Notes under the pieces: generated by a model
Database searches by the model: none
What the model was told of the DNA's origin: nothing
The model's input: only the letters and a program-made list of their open reading frames with translations
Translations under genes and position numbers: made by a program
Shown: piece after piece, positions 23,394 to 35,328 of the stretch
Numbering within the stretch: position 1 is the first letter of the stretch
How the letters are laid out: every line of letters starts with the position of its first letter
Source: Portulaca oleracea
Taxonomy: Eukaryota > Streptophyta > Magnoliopsida > Caryophyllales > Portulacaceae
Direction: 5' to 3'
Assembly: GCA_029582165.1 (NCBI GenBank)
Contig: CM055880.1
Coordinates: 4,154,001-4,218,000 of the forward strand
DNA: 64,000 nt

Positions 23394-25860
23394 CCCCTAA
23401 ACCCTCCTCTCAAACCCTAATCTCTATCAAACCTCAAACCCTAGCTCTCAACCCCTCTCTCCCTCCCTCTTTCGCCCAGCAGCCGCAGCCACCAGACGGC
23501 TGCCCTAACCGCCGCCGGCAACCACCCCCGCCCCACCATCGCAGACACCACCGCTCTTTTCTCTCTCCTTCCTCTTCCTCTCTCTCTCTCTTTTCTTTTC
23601 GTCCGTTCCTTCGCACTCGGCAACTACCAGGCGCCACCACCGTCTCCACCTACGCTGCCGCCGCTCGATCTCCAGCGACCGTGATCACGCCTAACGCCGC
23701 CGAGTCGCGTAAATACCGCCAAGATGAGGAACCCCGCCGCCATCGCCGCCGACCGCCGAACACCCGATCGTCCGCCGCCAACCGTCGCACCACCCCACCG
23801 CTGTCGCCACGCTTTGGAGAAACCACCGTGCCCTAGCCTTTTGCGTAAAACCCTAACCCTAACCCTAACATAACTGTTCTATCTCTATTATCTTGTTTTT
23901 CCTTTTCTTTTTCTTTCTTTTCTTGTTTTATCTGATTTATATAATTGTAATTTTTAATGTTTGTAAATTCTGTAATTTTTGTAATTAGGGGAAATTAATT
24001 GTAATTTTGTTCTTGGTTGTAATTATGTGTAAATTATTATTTGTTATGTGTATTTTGTTTACTTGTTATGTGTAATTTTATGTTATAAAATTGTAATTAG
24101 ATTTAGGTTGTAATAGTTGGTTATTAGGTTTAAAAGTGGTTCTTTAATATTCTTTATATTCTTTTATGAATTTTTAGACCACAATATTATTGTATATATG
24201 AATTTGGAAACTTATTTATCTAGGTTAAATTCTTGTTTTTACAAATTAGGTTGTTTAAATTAAATTAAATCCTTGTTAGTAATTCGTTTCTTGCTAAATC
24301 TTGATTCTTGAAAATTAATTAGGTTCTTGTTTCATTAAGTTAAATATTATATGTTCTTTTATTTTTTTCTTAGGGTTCATTCTTGTTTAATTCATGTTTA
24401 ATCTTGACTAAATAAGTTAGGTTGAGTTTACTGTCTATTAATTCTTGATTCTTGATTAAATCTTGTTTAAAGAAATTAGTTGTTGAGTTCTTGATTAGTA
24501 GTTTAAATGTTTATATGTACTTTATAGTTTATTTACATATTCTTTAAGTCTTTTTCCGAATCTTGATTAAAGAAACCCACATGTTATAATCATCCTTGTT
24601 AATTCTTGGAACTTTGAATTAGAATAATGTAGAATTCTTGTTAAGGTAATGTTATAATTATATCATGCATGACTTTAGGGTTGGTGACAACATTAAAGTG
24701 ATTTTCATGTTTTCTAAATTAAGTTTACTTCTACGAGTTTAATTGTTGGACCTAAGTTGAGTTGGACTTCCTATCTTAGACCCTAAGTATCGTTTTAAGC
24801 CCAAGTTAGAACCCCAAGACCTTTTGGTAAAGGTTAGAACCGAAATAACAAGTTAGCTAATAACCGTTATCGGGACAGATTCGTTAGTATCTAAAGATCG
24901 GGTTGCCACGGTTAGTGTAGTTGCCTTTTGATCAAACCCTTTGGACTGGAGGTTTCCTTAGATGTTAGGAACCATAGGAATTTTGCGGATCGAACGTTTG
25001 ATTTGTATAACCCGAGATATAGTCTTTTTACCAGAACATGTCAGAACTGGACCAATTGGGAAGATGGGTATTTTTAGAGTCCTTCGGGACTGATATGGGA
25101 AACATAGAAGTTTTAGTAGACATCCTGAGGTTTCCGAAAAGTCCAGAACCAGACCCGTAGGATGTCGGGAAGTCGAGTTGTGACCCGTTTTATGTGAACG
25201 TTATAATCTGTCCTCTGCTTGTTTCTTTTTATAAGAATTGTTGAGTGAAAATAATATGTGATCTTGTCATGTGTTTTCTTGGAGGTGTTAAGTGTAATTT
25301 CATAAATGATAGGAACCTAAGTGTTCCTAGGGGACGGGTTAGGTAGTTGATAGTTAATACTAACTTCGTTAGAACGCGTTTTGATTAGATAATTATTCTT
25401 ATTCTAGGCCCGAGTTAGTGCGTGACGTTAGTGAGCTCAAGTGTGTTCTTCTATTTGTCTTTGTGAAGTATATCAGGTAATTGTCTATGCTCTAATCCCC
25501 ACCGGGATGCTCTTTAAATGTGTTTTGATGTTTTATAATCTATTTTGAGAATTGCATCCCGAAAGGGGACTTTTGTGGAAATACGACCATCTGTTTTGAT
25601 AATCTTTTTGTTTCGATTGTAATCTTGGTTTATTTGAGTTGAGAAATTGGATGGTCTTTTATTCGAAGTTTGGTTAAAGGTTTTGATAACTTGGGATGGT
25701 TTGACTTGAGAGTCGTGAGTTGAGTTTGAATATTGTATAAATAATTCAAGTGGAAACGTTAAGCGGGTTTCGGGGGATAACCTGTTGTGCAGGTGTAATA
25801 ACCTGCAGGGTTATGGACCAGGAGATCAGGGCTTCCTTCCCTGATATAGGATAGTTTTTG

Positions 25861-26004
25861 ATGCCTTTGGTAGGCGATGTTCTTGATGCCTTTGGTAGGC
25901 GATGTTCTTGATGCCTTTGGTAGGCGATGTTTTATGCCTTTGGTAGGCGATGTTATTTATGCCTTTGGTAGGCGATGTTCTTGATGCCTTTGGTAGGCGA
26001 TGTT
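25861..26004 (+). repeat. Minisatellite in 5' LTR, six units
   Basis: Six tandem copies of the 21-bp core ATGCCTTTGGTAGGCGATGTT separated by 1-5 bases (CTTG, T, ATTT). The 3' LTR has five copies of the same core at 34134-34252, so one unit was gained or lost after insertion. Confidence 0.95.
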
Positions 26005-26588
26005 ACTTTAAGGGATTTGGTATCCCGCCCGCACATTAAAATATGGATTGGATGGGTTGAGGAAACAGTAGGGGTTTAAAGGTTTGTAAAATGTTTGATT
26101 CGATCCCTCTCCCCAAAATGAATTGAAATGAACTTAAACTGTTTTAAACGTTAGGGGTAGACATTATTGAGATTTCCCCCTCATTTTTGAAATGTCTTGT
26201 TTTCAGGTGAAGATCTAAATGCTGGGGACGGGAGTTAGAAGTGAGGACGACGAGTCTAGAAGTCCTTGAATACAGTATATATATTGATAGAGCTTGTGCC
26301 TAACTTGTGGAGAGTGGAGACTACTAAGGAGGCTGTGACAACCTGAGTTCTGAAGCCTATCTTTCCCATTAAAGTCGACTTAAAATAGGACTACCAGCAT
26401 AGAATAGAGTCAAGGAATCATCACAAGTTCACAACAAAGAGCCAAAAAGGGCAAGCAAGAACAATGTATAAGCTCAAAAAGATTGGCTTCCCATGTTTCC
26501 TCTCTTTTCTACATTCTCAGCCATCCTAGATATGAATGAGGGGGAGAACTTAGACCCAATGTCATAATAATCTAGTCTACTCGTTCAT

Positions 26589-27520
26589 ATGCTACAAAAG
26601 ATGAGCAAGTCCTATGTATCGTACACCAGCTGTGACCGAACAGCGCCCTCAAACTGCAATCGAATGCGCGCCTTTGGCTCATTTGATACCGTGGTCGAAC
26701 AGGGGAACGACCTTGCTAGCATGCTAATGATTGAGATGCTCGGCAAGCACGAGGACCTACTGAGGAAAGTGGTGGATCGACAAGGAGGAGGAGGAAGATG
26801 ACCTCCGCTCTTCTCCAAAGGTTCAACACTTCAACTCGCCCACTTACACAGTGGGCCCCCCAAAGTCTTTGAAGATTGGGTTAGAGAGATTGAAAAGATT
26901 TTTGACACAACCCGCTGTCCCGAGGAGCTAAGGGTGGACTTTGCTGCGTACCATCTGAAAGAGGAGGCCGATCTATGGTGGGCCAGCGTGAAGGAGATAC
27001 GGACTGAGCGGGTTTATTTGGAACCATTTTAAGGTGGTGCTAAAGGATCGATTTTACCCAATTTCCCTCCAGAAGGCAAAAGAAAAAGAATTCATGAACC
27101 TGCGTCAAGGGGAAACTAGCGTGCTTACCTACTCTACAAAGTTCACCGAGCTATCTCGATTTGCATCCGCTTTGGTAGCCACTGAACAGCTAAGGATGGA
27201 CTGCTTCGGATGGATCAATCGCAAGATTCGTGATCACATGTCATCGCGAGTTCACGCGTCTTACCGGAATATCTTTGAACGTTGCCCTCACATCAGAAAG
27301 GGTGATGCATGACATGGAACGGCGATTAGGCATACAAGGGCAAAGAGGAAAGAACCACCCCGCTTTAACCCCACCTCAACATTTTCAGAGAAGAGGTTCC
27401 GCCTAGCAATGGCGGGAAATCGGTCTTGGGCGTAGGCCGTCGAATATTCCAATCTGCAAGGTTTGTGGTCGACTGTGCCATTATCCACGGGATTGTAGAG
27501 TAAAGGCGTGCGAGGAGGAT
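26589..27520 (+). pseudogene. Degenerate gag with CCHC zinc knuckle
   Basis: Retrotransposon capsid protein. The first segment (26589-26801) is a gag N-terminus. The next frame carries a retrotransposon-gag core with VFEDWVREIEKIF, LWWASVKEI and, after another shift, FKVVLKDRFYP and KEFMNLRQGETSV (27034-27312). A CCHC knuckle of the form C-x2-C-x4-H-x4-C is at 27454-27496 (CKVCGRLCHYPRDC). At least two frameshifts and a stop interrupt the reading frame, so no single product is possible here. Confidence 0.85.
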
Positions 27521-27793
27521 GTTTCAACTGGGAGTTTCCAACATCAGTGCGTCTGCCCTCGGCCAGTGGGCCAAGTGGAGGGAACAATGGAAGCGGAAAT
27601 AATGGGAACAATGGGAATAACGGAATTGAGAGCCCCGCAGACAACATATCTAAACCGGAGGCTATAATGGGAACCAAAGGCCACAACAAAGAAACAAAGG
27701 TGGATCTGGTGGAAATCGGAATACCGAGGAGGCAGAAACCCGCCTCGTCCACAACAACAACCGCCGCGCAACGCAGGAGGACGGGTATACGTA

Positions 27794-28459
27794 ATGAGGA
27801 AAGAAGAGGCTGAGAATGAAGCAGATGTTGTGACGGGTACCTTCTCTCTCCACCTCTACACTATATCTGTTTTGTTTGATTCTGGTGCTAGTCATTCTTT
27901 TGTTGGACGAGCTATAGTAGAGAAGGCTAAGATGAAACCCTCGGAAAATAGTAAGCCTATGTCTGTAGCCCTACCTACCGGAGACACCATTAGTTGTGGA
28001 GAGTTATATGGTGGAAGTCCTATAGTGATAGCAGGACAGGAGTTTGAGGCCGACCTTTATATGTTTGACCTAATGGAGTTCGACGTTATTTTGGGGATGG
28101 ACCGGTTAGCAAAATATAGAGCTCAGATAGATTGTTATAAGCAAAAGGTGACCTTAATGGGACCGAACGGAAAGAAGGTAGTACATTGGAGTGATAGGCA
28201 TCTTCAGAGTGTGCGGATCATCTCTGCCCTCAAGGCCCAGAGGTTGTTGGGCCAAGGTTGTGAAGGGTTTCTATGCAACGTAATCGACACCAAGGCGGAG
28301 GAGCTTACGATTGAGAATATCCCGGTAGTGCGGGAGTATCCTGATGTGTTTCCAGAGGAGATTCCGGGTTTGCCTCCAATCAGGGAGGTAGATTTGCATC
28401 GATTTGGGCCCGGGCCGCACTGTTTAAAGCCCCATATCGCATGGCGCCGCAGAGCTTAA
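27794..28459 (+). pseudogene. Aspartic protease and start of reverse transcriptase
   Basis: The open segment has the retropepsin active site FDSGASHSFV at about residues 29-38 and the flap/end motif FDVILGMDRL near 94-103, then the linker into reverse transcriptase (EYPDVFPEEIPGLPP, about 185-199). The frame breaks just after VDLHRFGPG. Known family role: the protease cleaves the Gag-Pol polyprotein. Confidence 0.9.
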
Positions 28460-29035
28460 GGAGTTGAAGACTCACCGACGAGCCGCTAGAAAAGGGATAT
28501 ATACGACCCGGACGTCACCATGGGGGCACTGCATCGCTCGTGAAGAAGAAGGATGGTAGCATGAGGTTGTGCATCGACACGGAGTTGAACAAGATTATCG
28601 TCAAAAATCGCTACCCTTTACCTCGTATTGATGATCTTTTCGACCCGATTCGCGGGAGCGACAACGTTTTCTAAGATAGACACAGGTCGAGTTATCACCG
28701 ATTCTGGTCGCGAGGAAGATATCTCTAAAACCGCATTCGAACTCGGTATGGTCATTATGAGTTCGTGGTAATGCCTTTTGGGCTTACAAATGCCCCGCCT
28801 TCATGGATTTGATGAGCAGTGTTCGAGCCGTTCTGGATAAGTTTGTAGTGGTGTTCATCGACGACATATTGGTATACTCAGAACACGAGAGGAACATGCG
28901 AATCATCCGGGAAAAGTATCGACGACTCTACGAGCAACAAGCTTTACGAAGCTTAAGAAGTGTGAGTTACGTTGGAACAAGTAGCATTCTTGGGACATGT
29001 GGTGTCCAAGGAAGGAGTGGCGATAGACCCCAAAG
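28460..29035 (+). pseudogene. Reverse transcriptase, broken by frameshifts
   Basis: Motifs are spread over several frames: [14 protein letters not shown] and [12 protein letters not shown] (about 28540-28640), then the catalytic block VVVFIDDILVYS (about 28846-28885), which corresponds to the YxDD box with Ile-Asp-Asp kept. Frameshifts and in-frame stops separate them, so the enzyme is not intact in this sequence. Confidence 0.85.
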
Positions 29036-30133
29036 GTGGAGGCCATCACCAAGTGGCCGACAATCAAGAATGCCACACGGAGGTTAGGAGTTTCTGGTTT
29101 GGCAGGGTATTATAGGAAGTTCGTGCAAGATTTCTCGAAAATCGCCACCCCGTTAACCAATTTGACTCGGAAGTCAATAAAGTTCGCATGGTCGGAAAAA
29201 TGTGAGCAAGCATTCCAGGAGCTGAAGAAGAGGCTTACCTCGGCCCCTATTCTTGCTTTACCTCAAGGGAACGAAGGTTTTGTCATCTACAGTGACGCAT
29301 CACATGGTGGATTAAGTTGTGTGCTCATGCAGGATGGGAAGGTAATTGCATATGCATCCAGGCAACTGAAGACGCATGAGAAGAATTACCCCACTCATGA
29401 TCTGGAGTTGGCAGCAGTAGTTTTCGCGCTTAAGATTTGGAGGCATTATCTGTATGGAGTGCACTGCGAGATATTCACAGACCATCAGAGTTTGAAGTAC
29501 CTCTTCACACAGAAGGAGCTGAACCTCAGGCATATAAGATGGTTAGAGTTTCTGAAGGATCACGATGTGAATTTCCAATATCATCCCGGGAAGGCAAATG
29601 TAGTGGCTGATGCCCTGAGTAGAAGACCGTATCCTGCTATAAACCACTTGATGATGGTACCGCACGAGTTGTGCGAGGAGTTTAGGAGATTGGAGATTAA
29701 TGTGGTGACACCTGGAAAGAAAGTCATGTTAAATGCCATGGAATTGCAACCTACTCTAATGGAGGAGATCAAGAGGACTCAAGAGCTGGACTTACAGCTT
29801 GCAAAGATACGGGAGGAAGTTGTGCAAGGGAAAGCCCCTGGTTTTGTGATTCACGAAGACGGTACATTACGGTTTCATAACCGCATCTGTGTACCCAATA
29901 TGGAAGAGCTGAAAAGGAGGATTCTAGAAGAGGGACACAATACGCCATATTCAGTGCATCCAGGGGGAAATAAGTTGTACAAGGACCTTAAACAGATGTT
30001 CTGGTGGAGTAATATGAAGCAAGAAGTAGCAGACTTTGTGGCCAAGTGTCTTACTTGCCAGCGAGTCAAGGCAGAGCATCAAAGACCACCACTTCCAGAA
30101 CCGTTAGACGTCCCGAGTGGAAATGGGATTTGA
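29036..30133 (+). pseudogene. RT thumb, RNase H and integrase zinc-binding domain
   Basis: A 365-codon open segment. It starts in the RT connection ([19 protein letters not shown]). RNase H follows with [36 protein letters not shown] and [12 protein letters not shown] carrying the acidic catalytic residues, and ends at [11 protein letters not shown]. The integrase HHCC domain is at the end: [12 protein letters not shown], then CLTCQRV. The frame is lost at about 30117-30133. This is the longest intact piece of the element. Confidence 0.9.
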
Positions 30134-31169
30134 TATCAATGGATTTTGTGATAGGTCTACCAAGGACCAGCGGAAACACAATGCAATATGGGTTGTAGAT
30201 CGTTTGACCAAGTCACCATTTCCTAGCCATCGCCAACAATTGGTCCCTAGATCGGCTAGCTCAAGCCTACGTAAGGAGATTGTAAGGTTACACGGAGTAC
30301 CCAGTTCTATAGTCTCGCATGCAGACACCAGATTTCATGCCGTTTTGGAAAAAGTTACAAGAGGCATTTGGCACAAAGCTCAAGTTCGATCAGCTTTTCA
30401 CCCACTACGGATGGGCGTACAGAGGACCATCCAAACCCTCGAAGATATGCTGCGAGCATGCGCTTTAGATTTCAAAGACTCGTGGGATGACGAGTTGACT
30501 CTCATTGAGTTCTCATACAACAACAGTTACCATGCTAGTATAGGGATGTCACCCTTCGAAGCTTTGTATGGAAGGAGATGTAGAACTCCCCTATGTTGGC
30601 AGGACATCGATGAAGTTCTAACGATCGGACCGGACCTAATACAGGCCACTACTCAGAAGGTTCGAATCATTCAAGACAAGATGAAGGCAGCACAAAGTCG
30701 ACAAAAGAGTTATGCTGACAAAAGGAGAAGACCTCTAGAGTTTGAAGTAGGGGAATACGTGTTTTTGCGAGTTTCACCTACAAAGGGAGTCATGAGATTC
30801 GGCCAGTCGGGGAAGTTGACACCAAGGTTTATCGGGCCATATCCAATCTTGGAACGCATCGGAGAAGTCGCCTACAAGTTACAGCTGCCAGGAGAACTTC
30901 CAAGAGTGCACAATGTTTTCCACGTATCACAACTCAGGAAATACGTTCCGGACCCGACTCATGTGATTGACCCCGAGCCGCTTCAGCTGCAAGAAGATCT
31001 GAGCTATGAAGAACAGCCGCTAGAGATACTAGACCATAGGGAAAAGCAGCTTAGGAGGAAAGTAGTTCCCTTGGTAAAAGTACGATGGGCAAATCATACC
31101 ACAACAGAAGCAACCTGGGAAACAGAAGACGAGATGAGGAGGAAGTACCCTCACTTGTTCCAAGCCTAA
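30117..31169 (+). pseudogene. Integrase core and chromodomain-like C-terminus
   Basis: 350-codon segment. The first ~40 codons are in the wrong frame relative to the integrase core, then AIWVVDRLTKS appears. Further on come the altered catalytic region (SIVSHAD where the family usually has an SDRD-like motif), TIQTLEDMLRACAL, IEFSYNNSYHASIGMSPFEA, and the GPYPILERIGEVAYKL domain. The end (VKVRWANHTTTEATWE, EDEMRRKYPHLF) is the chromodomain-like tail that marks chromoviruses. The missing catalytic context and the frameshifts make an active enzyme unlikely. Confidence 0.9.
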
Positions 31170-31177
31170 GGCGCGTC

Positions 31178-31331
31178 AAGTTTCGGGGACGAAACTTCTT
31201 TTAAGAAGGTAATGATGTAAAACCTCGAGTTTTAGGAGGAATGAAACCGTTAATTTTCCTTACCGGACCGTTATGGTTAAGTTTAAGTTTCGAGGACGAA
31301 ACTTCTTTTAAGAAGGTAATGATGTAAAACC
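31178..31331 (+). repeat. Duplicated polypurine tract/LTR-start module
   Basis: A 47-bp unit containing GGACGAAACTTCTTTTAAG, AGAAGGTAATGA (the plus-strand primer region) and TGTAAAACC (LTR start) occurs at 31178-31224 and again at 31285-31331, 107 bp apart. The second is the real border of the 3' LTR. After the first, the sequence runs on as TGTAAAACCTCGAG and does not match the LTR. Confidence 0.9.
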
Positions 31332-34300
31332 CCGAAAAATCCAACGATGTTGACCGTGACGTCGTTAATAAAATAGGTTTGACTTCGTTATTTATTATTA
31401 TTCGTTGGTGTTTATTTATGCTAACGCTTGAGCTCGTAGGACCGTTGAGGGACTAACAAGGGTAGAATAGTAATTTATGCGGGTTAATATTATTATGTGA
31501 TTAATTACATGAATATTATTTGTTATGTGATTATATGATTATTAAGATTAATATTATTATTACTATTATTAGAATTATTGGGTTATAGAAAAACCAGTTT
31601 TAATTGTTTTAAATGGGTTGGGTTTGGATTAGATTGGGTTAATTTGGGCCTAAATGTGTTTAATATAAAACCCCTAAACCCTCCTCTCAAACCCTAATCT
31701 CTATCAAACCTCAAACCCTAGCTCTCAACCCCTCTCTCCCTCCCTCTTTCGCCAAGAATGCCACCGACGGCCGCCTAACGCCACGGCAACCACCCCCGCC
31801 CCACCATCGCAGACACCACCGCTCTTTTCTCTCTCCTTCCTCTTCCTCTCTCTCTCTCTTTTCTTTTCGTCCGTTCCTTCGCACTCGGCAACTACCAGGC
31901 GCCACCACCGTCTCCACCAGCGTCGCCGTCGCTGCCTGATCTCCAGGCGACCCTCGCACTGCCGCCCAACGTCGCCGGAGCCGTCGGAAACAGCCGCCAG
32001 TACGAGGAACCCTGCCGCTACTGCTGCTCGATCTGCGTCGAACACCCCAGTCGTCGCCGCCTCGACCGTCGCACCACCCCCAGCCGTTGCCGCCCTGCTT
32101 GCCGGAGAAACCACCGTGCCCTAGCCTTTTGCGTAAAACCCTAACCCTAACCCTAACATAACTGTTCTATCTCTATTATCTTGTTTTTCCTTTTCTTTTT
32201 CTTTCTTTTCTTGTTTTATCTGATTTATATAATTGTAATTTTTAATGTTTGTAAATTCTGTGATTTTTGTAATTAGGGGAAATTAATTGTAATTTTGTTC
32301 TTGGTTGTAATTATGTGTAAATTATTATTTGTTATGTGTATTTTGTTTACTTGTTATGTGTAATTTTATGTTATAAAATTGTAATTAGATTTAGGTTGTA
32401 ATAGTTGATTATTAGGTTTAAAAGTGGTTCTTTAATATTCTTTATATTCTTTTATGAATTTTTAGACCACAATATTATTGTATGTATGAATTTGGAAACT
32501 TATTTATCTAGGTTAAATTCTTGTTTTTACAAATTAGGTTGTTTAAATTAAATTAAATCCTTGTTAGTAATTCGTTTCTTGCTAAATCTTGATTCTTGAA
32601 AATTAATTAGGTTCTTGTTTCATTAAGTTAAATATTATATGTTCTTTTATTTTTTTTCTTAGGGTTCATTCTTGTTTAATTCATGTTTAATCTTGACTAA
32701 ATAAGTTAGGTTGAGTTTACTGTCTATTAATTCTTGATTCTTGATTAAATCTTGTTTAAAGAAATTAGTTGTTGAGTTCTTGATTAGTAGTTTAAATGTT
32801 TATATGTACTTTATAGTTTATTTACATATTCTTTAAGTCTTTTTCCGAATCTTGATTAAAGAAACCCACATGTTATAATCATCCTTGTTAATTCTTGGAA
32901 CTTTGAATTAGAATAATGTAGAATTCTTGTTAAGGTAATGTTATAATTATATCATGCATGACTTTAGGGTTGGTGACAACATTAAAGTGATTTTCATGTT
33001 TTCTAAATTAAGTTTACTTCTACGAGTTTAATTGTTGGACCTAAGTTGAGTTGGACTTCCTATCTTAGACCCTAAGTATCGTTTTAAGCCCAAGTTAGAA
33101 CCCCAAGACCTTTTGGTAAAGGTTAGAACCAAAATAACAAGTTAGCTAATAACCGTTATCGGGACAGATTCGTTAGTATCTAAAGATCGGGTTGCCACGG
33201 TTAGTGTAGTTGTCTTTTGATCAAACCCTTTGGACTGGAGGTTTCCTTAGATGTTAGGAACCATAGGAATTTTGCGGATCGAACGTTTGATTTGTATAAC
33301 CCGAGATATAGTCTTTTTACCGAACATGTCGAATCTGGACCAATTGGGAAGATGGGTATTTTTAGAGTCCTTCGGGACTGATATGGGAAACATAGAAGTT
33401 TTAGTAGACATCCTGAGGTTTCCGAAAAGTCCAGAACCAGACCCGTAGGATGTCGGGAAGTCGAGTTGTGACCCGTTTTATGTGAACGTTATAATCATCC
33501 TCTGCTTGTTTCTTTTATAAGAATTGTTGAGTGAAAATAATATGTGATCTTGTCATGTGTTTTCTTGGAGGTGTTAAGTGTAATTTCATAAATGATAGGA
33601 ACCTAAGTGTTCCTAGGGACGGTTAGGTAGTTGATAGTTAATACTAACCGTTAGAACGCGTTTTGATTAGATAATTATTCTTATTCTAGGCAGAGTTAGT
33701 GCGTGGCGTTAGTGAACTCAAGTGTGTTCTTCTATTTGTCTTTGTGAAGTATATCGTAATTGTCTATGCTCTAATCCCACCGGATGCTCTTTAAATGTGT
33801 TTTGATGTTTTATAATCTATTTTGAGAATTGCATCCCGAAAGGACTTTGTGGAAATACGACCATCTGTTTTGATAATCTTTTTGTTTCGATTGTAATCTT
33901 GGTTTATTTGAGTTGAGAAATTGGATGGTCTTTTATTCGAAGTTTGGTTAAAGGTTTTGATAACTTGGGATGGTTTGACTTGAGAGTCGTGAGTTGAGTT
34001 TGAATATTGTATAAATAATTCAAGTGGAAACGTTAAGCGGGTTTGAGGATAACTTTGTTGTGCAGGTGTAATAACCTGCAGGGTTATGGACCAGGAGATC
34101 AGGGCTTCCTTCCCTGATATAGGATAGTTTTTGATGCCTTTGGTAGGCGATGTTCTTGATGCCTTTGGTAGGCGATGTTTTATGCCTTTGGTAGGCGATG
34201 TTATTTATGCCTTTGGTAGGCGATGTTCTTGATGCCTTTGGTAGGCGATGTTACTTTAAGGGATTTGGTATCCCGCCCGCACATTAAAATATGGATTGGA

Positions 34301-34729
34301 TGGGTTGAGGAAACAGTAGGGGTTTAAAGGTTTGTAAAATGTTTGATTCGATCCCTCTCCCCAAAATGAATTGAAATGAACTTAAACTGTTTTAAACGTT
34401 AGGGGTAGACATTATTGAGATTTCCCCCTCATTTTTGAAATGTCTTGTTTTCAGGTGAAGATCTAAATGCTGGGGACGGGAGTTAGAAGTGAGGACGACG
34501 AGTCTAGAAGTCCTTGAATCTTTTATATTCTTTTCGTTATGAATTCTTAAAGTTTTTTGAGTTGTTAGTAGTTGCCGTTAGCAGACAGTTGTGTTTTCCT
34601 TTCTCGCCTTGTATTCCTTCGGGGATACGGCAGTGACGCCCAAACTAAATTTGAAGTCTTCCGCTAAGTTTTGTCTGTTAACGTTAGTTTGACTTTGACT
34701 TTCTATAATTGAATTTCCGGGGCGTTACA
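31323..34729 (+). repeat. 3' LTR, complete (3407 bp)
   Basis: Starts TGTAAAACCCCG and ends GGCGTTACA. It carries the TATA box at 31664-31670, the GC-rich block at about 31740-32110, CCCTAA repeats at 32139-32156 and five minisatellite units (34134-34252). It matches the 5' LTR closely outside the GC-rich block and a set of short indels between about 33310 and 34060. Confidence 0.93.
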
Positions 34730-35151
34730 ATATATATATATATATATAAAATAAAAAGTGGAAAGTTAATTGAAAAATTCTAATAGGAATTACACAATTC
34801 TTTATTTAATTAGTAGACAATATCAAAGGTTCAAATTTTTAAATGCTAATTTTCTCACATAAAATCTTGAGTTTGAATCTTAAAGATGGAAAATATTATC
34901 ATTTACTATCATAATTATTTTAGTTAGCATTTTCCGTAAATTTTATTTCTTGGGGTTTTGTAAAAAGGATAATAATATGATTGCTCATACAATTTTCCAC
35001 CTCAATAGACTTCATCTAAAACTTGTGAAATGGCTTGGTTGATGTGGAGTCAGATATTATTTACAATTGTTGCTCTTAGTGATAAAAGATGTGGAGTCAT
35101 GTTTTGTGAGATATAATTAAATGAAGCTCTTTTTTTTCAAATAATGACATA

Positions 35152-35328
35152 GGCCTGTCAAATATTTGGGTAAATGAGCATGGTAAATTTTTATTAAAAT
35201 TTACTAGAATTAAAGAAAATAAAAATTTTTAATTTTGATATGTTAGGGTAAATTTAACAAAATTTACCAAAATTTATCAAAACTTAACTTTTACCCAATT
35301 ATCTTCTACTCATAAATTTGACAGACCC
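35152..35328. mobile_element. Short MITE, relative of 2323-2549
   Basis: Ends GGCCTGTCAAAT and ATTTGACAGACCC form an inverted pair; GGGTAAAT and TTTACCCAA lie just inside. The interior TTTACCAAAATTTATCA matches the element at 2323-2549. Confidence 0.6.

Larger units (their letters stand above)
23046..26271 (+). repeat. 5' LTR, truncated at its 3' end
   Basis: Matches the 3' LTR from its first base to CCTTGAAT at 26271, then diverges; the final 210 bp present in the 3' LTR (34520-34729) are missing. A TATA box TATAAAA is at 23387-23393. A GC-rich block follows at about 23440-23840. Then come three CCCTAA units (23851-23868) and six copies of a minisatellite unit ATGCCTTTGGTAGGCGATGTT (25861-26004). 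Confidence 0.9.
23046..34729 (+). mobile_element. Ty3/Gypsy LTR retrotransposon, Tekay/Del-like chromovirus
   Basis: Flanked by ATATA (23041-23045 and 34730-34734; weak evidence, because the surroundings are TA repeats). LTRs begin TGTAAAACCCCG; the 3' LTR ends GGGGCGTTACA. The interior runs gag, CCHC knuckle, aspartic protease, reverse transcriptase, RNase H, integrase and a C-terminal chromodomain-like segment, in the Ty3/Gypsy order. The chromodomain and very long LTRs suggest the Tekay/Del clade. The frame is broken many times in gag, RT and integrase, so this copy cannot be autonomous as written. Its 5' LTR lacks its last 210 bp. Confidence 0.93.

Noticed and set aside
23434..23649. Arg/Glu-rich minus-strand frames in the LTR GC-rich block (also 31711-32114)
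   Set aside because: Antisense to the element, made of CTCT/CCGCC low-complexity DNA, and not conserved between the two LTRs.
25861..26004. Regular short repeats that could suggest a CRISPR-like array
   Set aside because: The 21-bp units are separated by only 1-5 bases, lie inside an LTR and recur in the other LTR; this is a minisatellite in a plant retrotransposon.
27288..27752. 154-codon minus-strand frame in the retroelement
   Set aside because: Antisense to the gag-protease linker; no domain.
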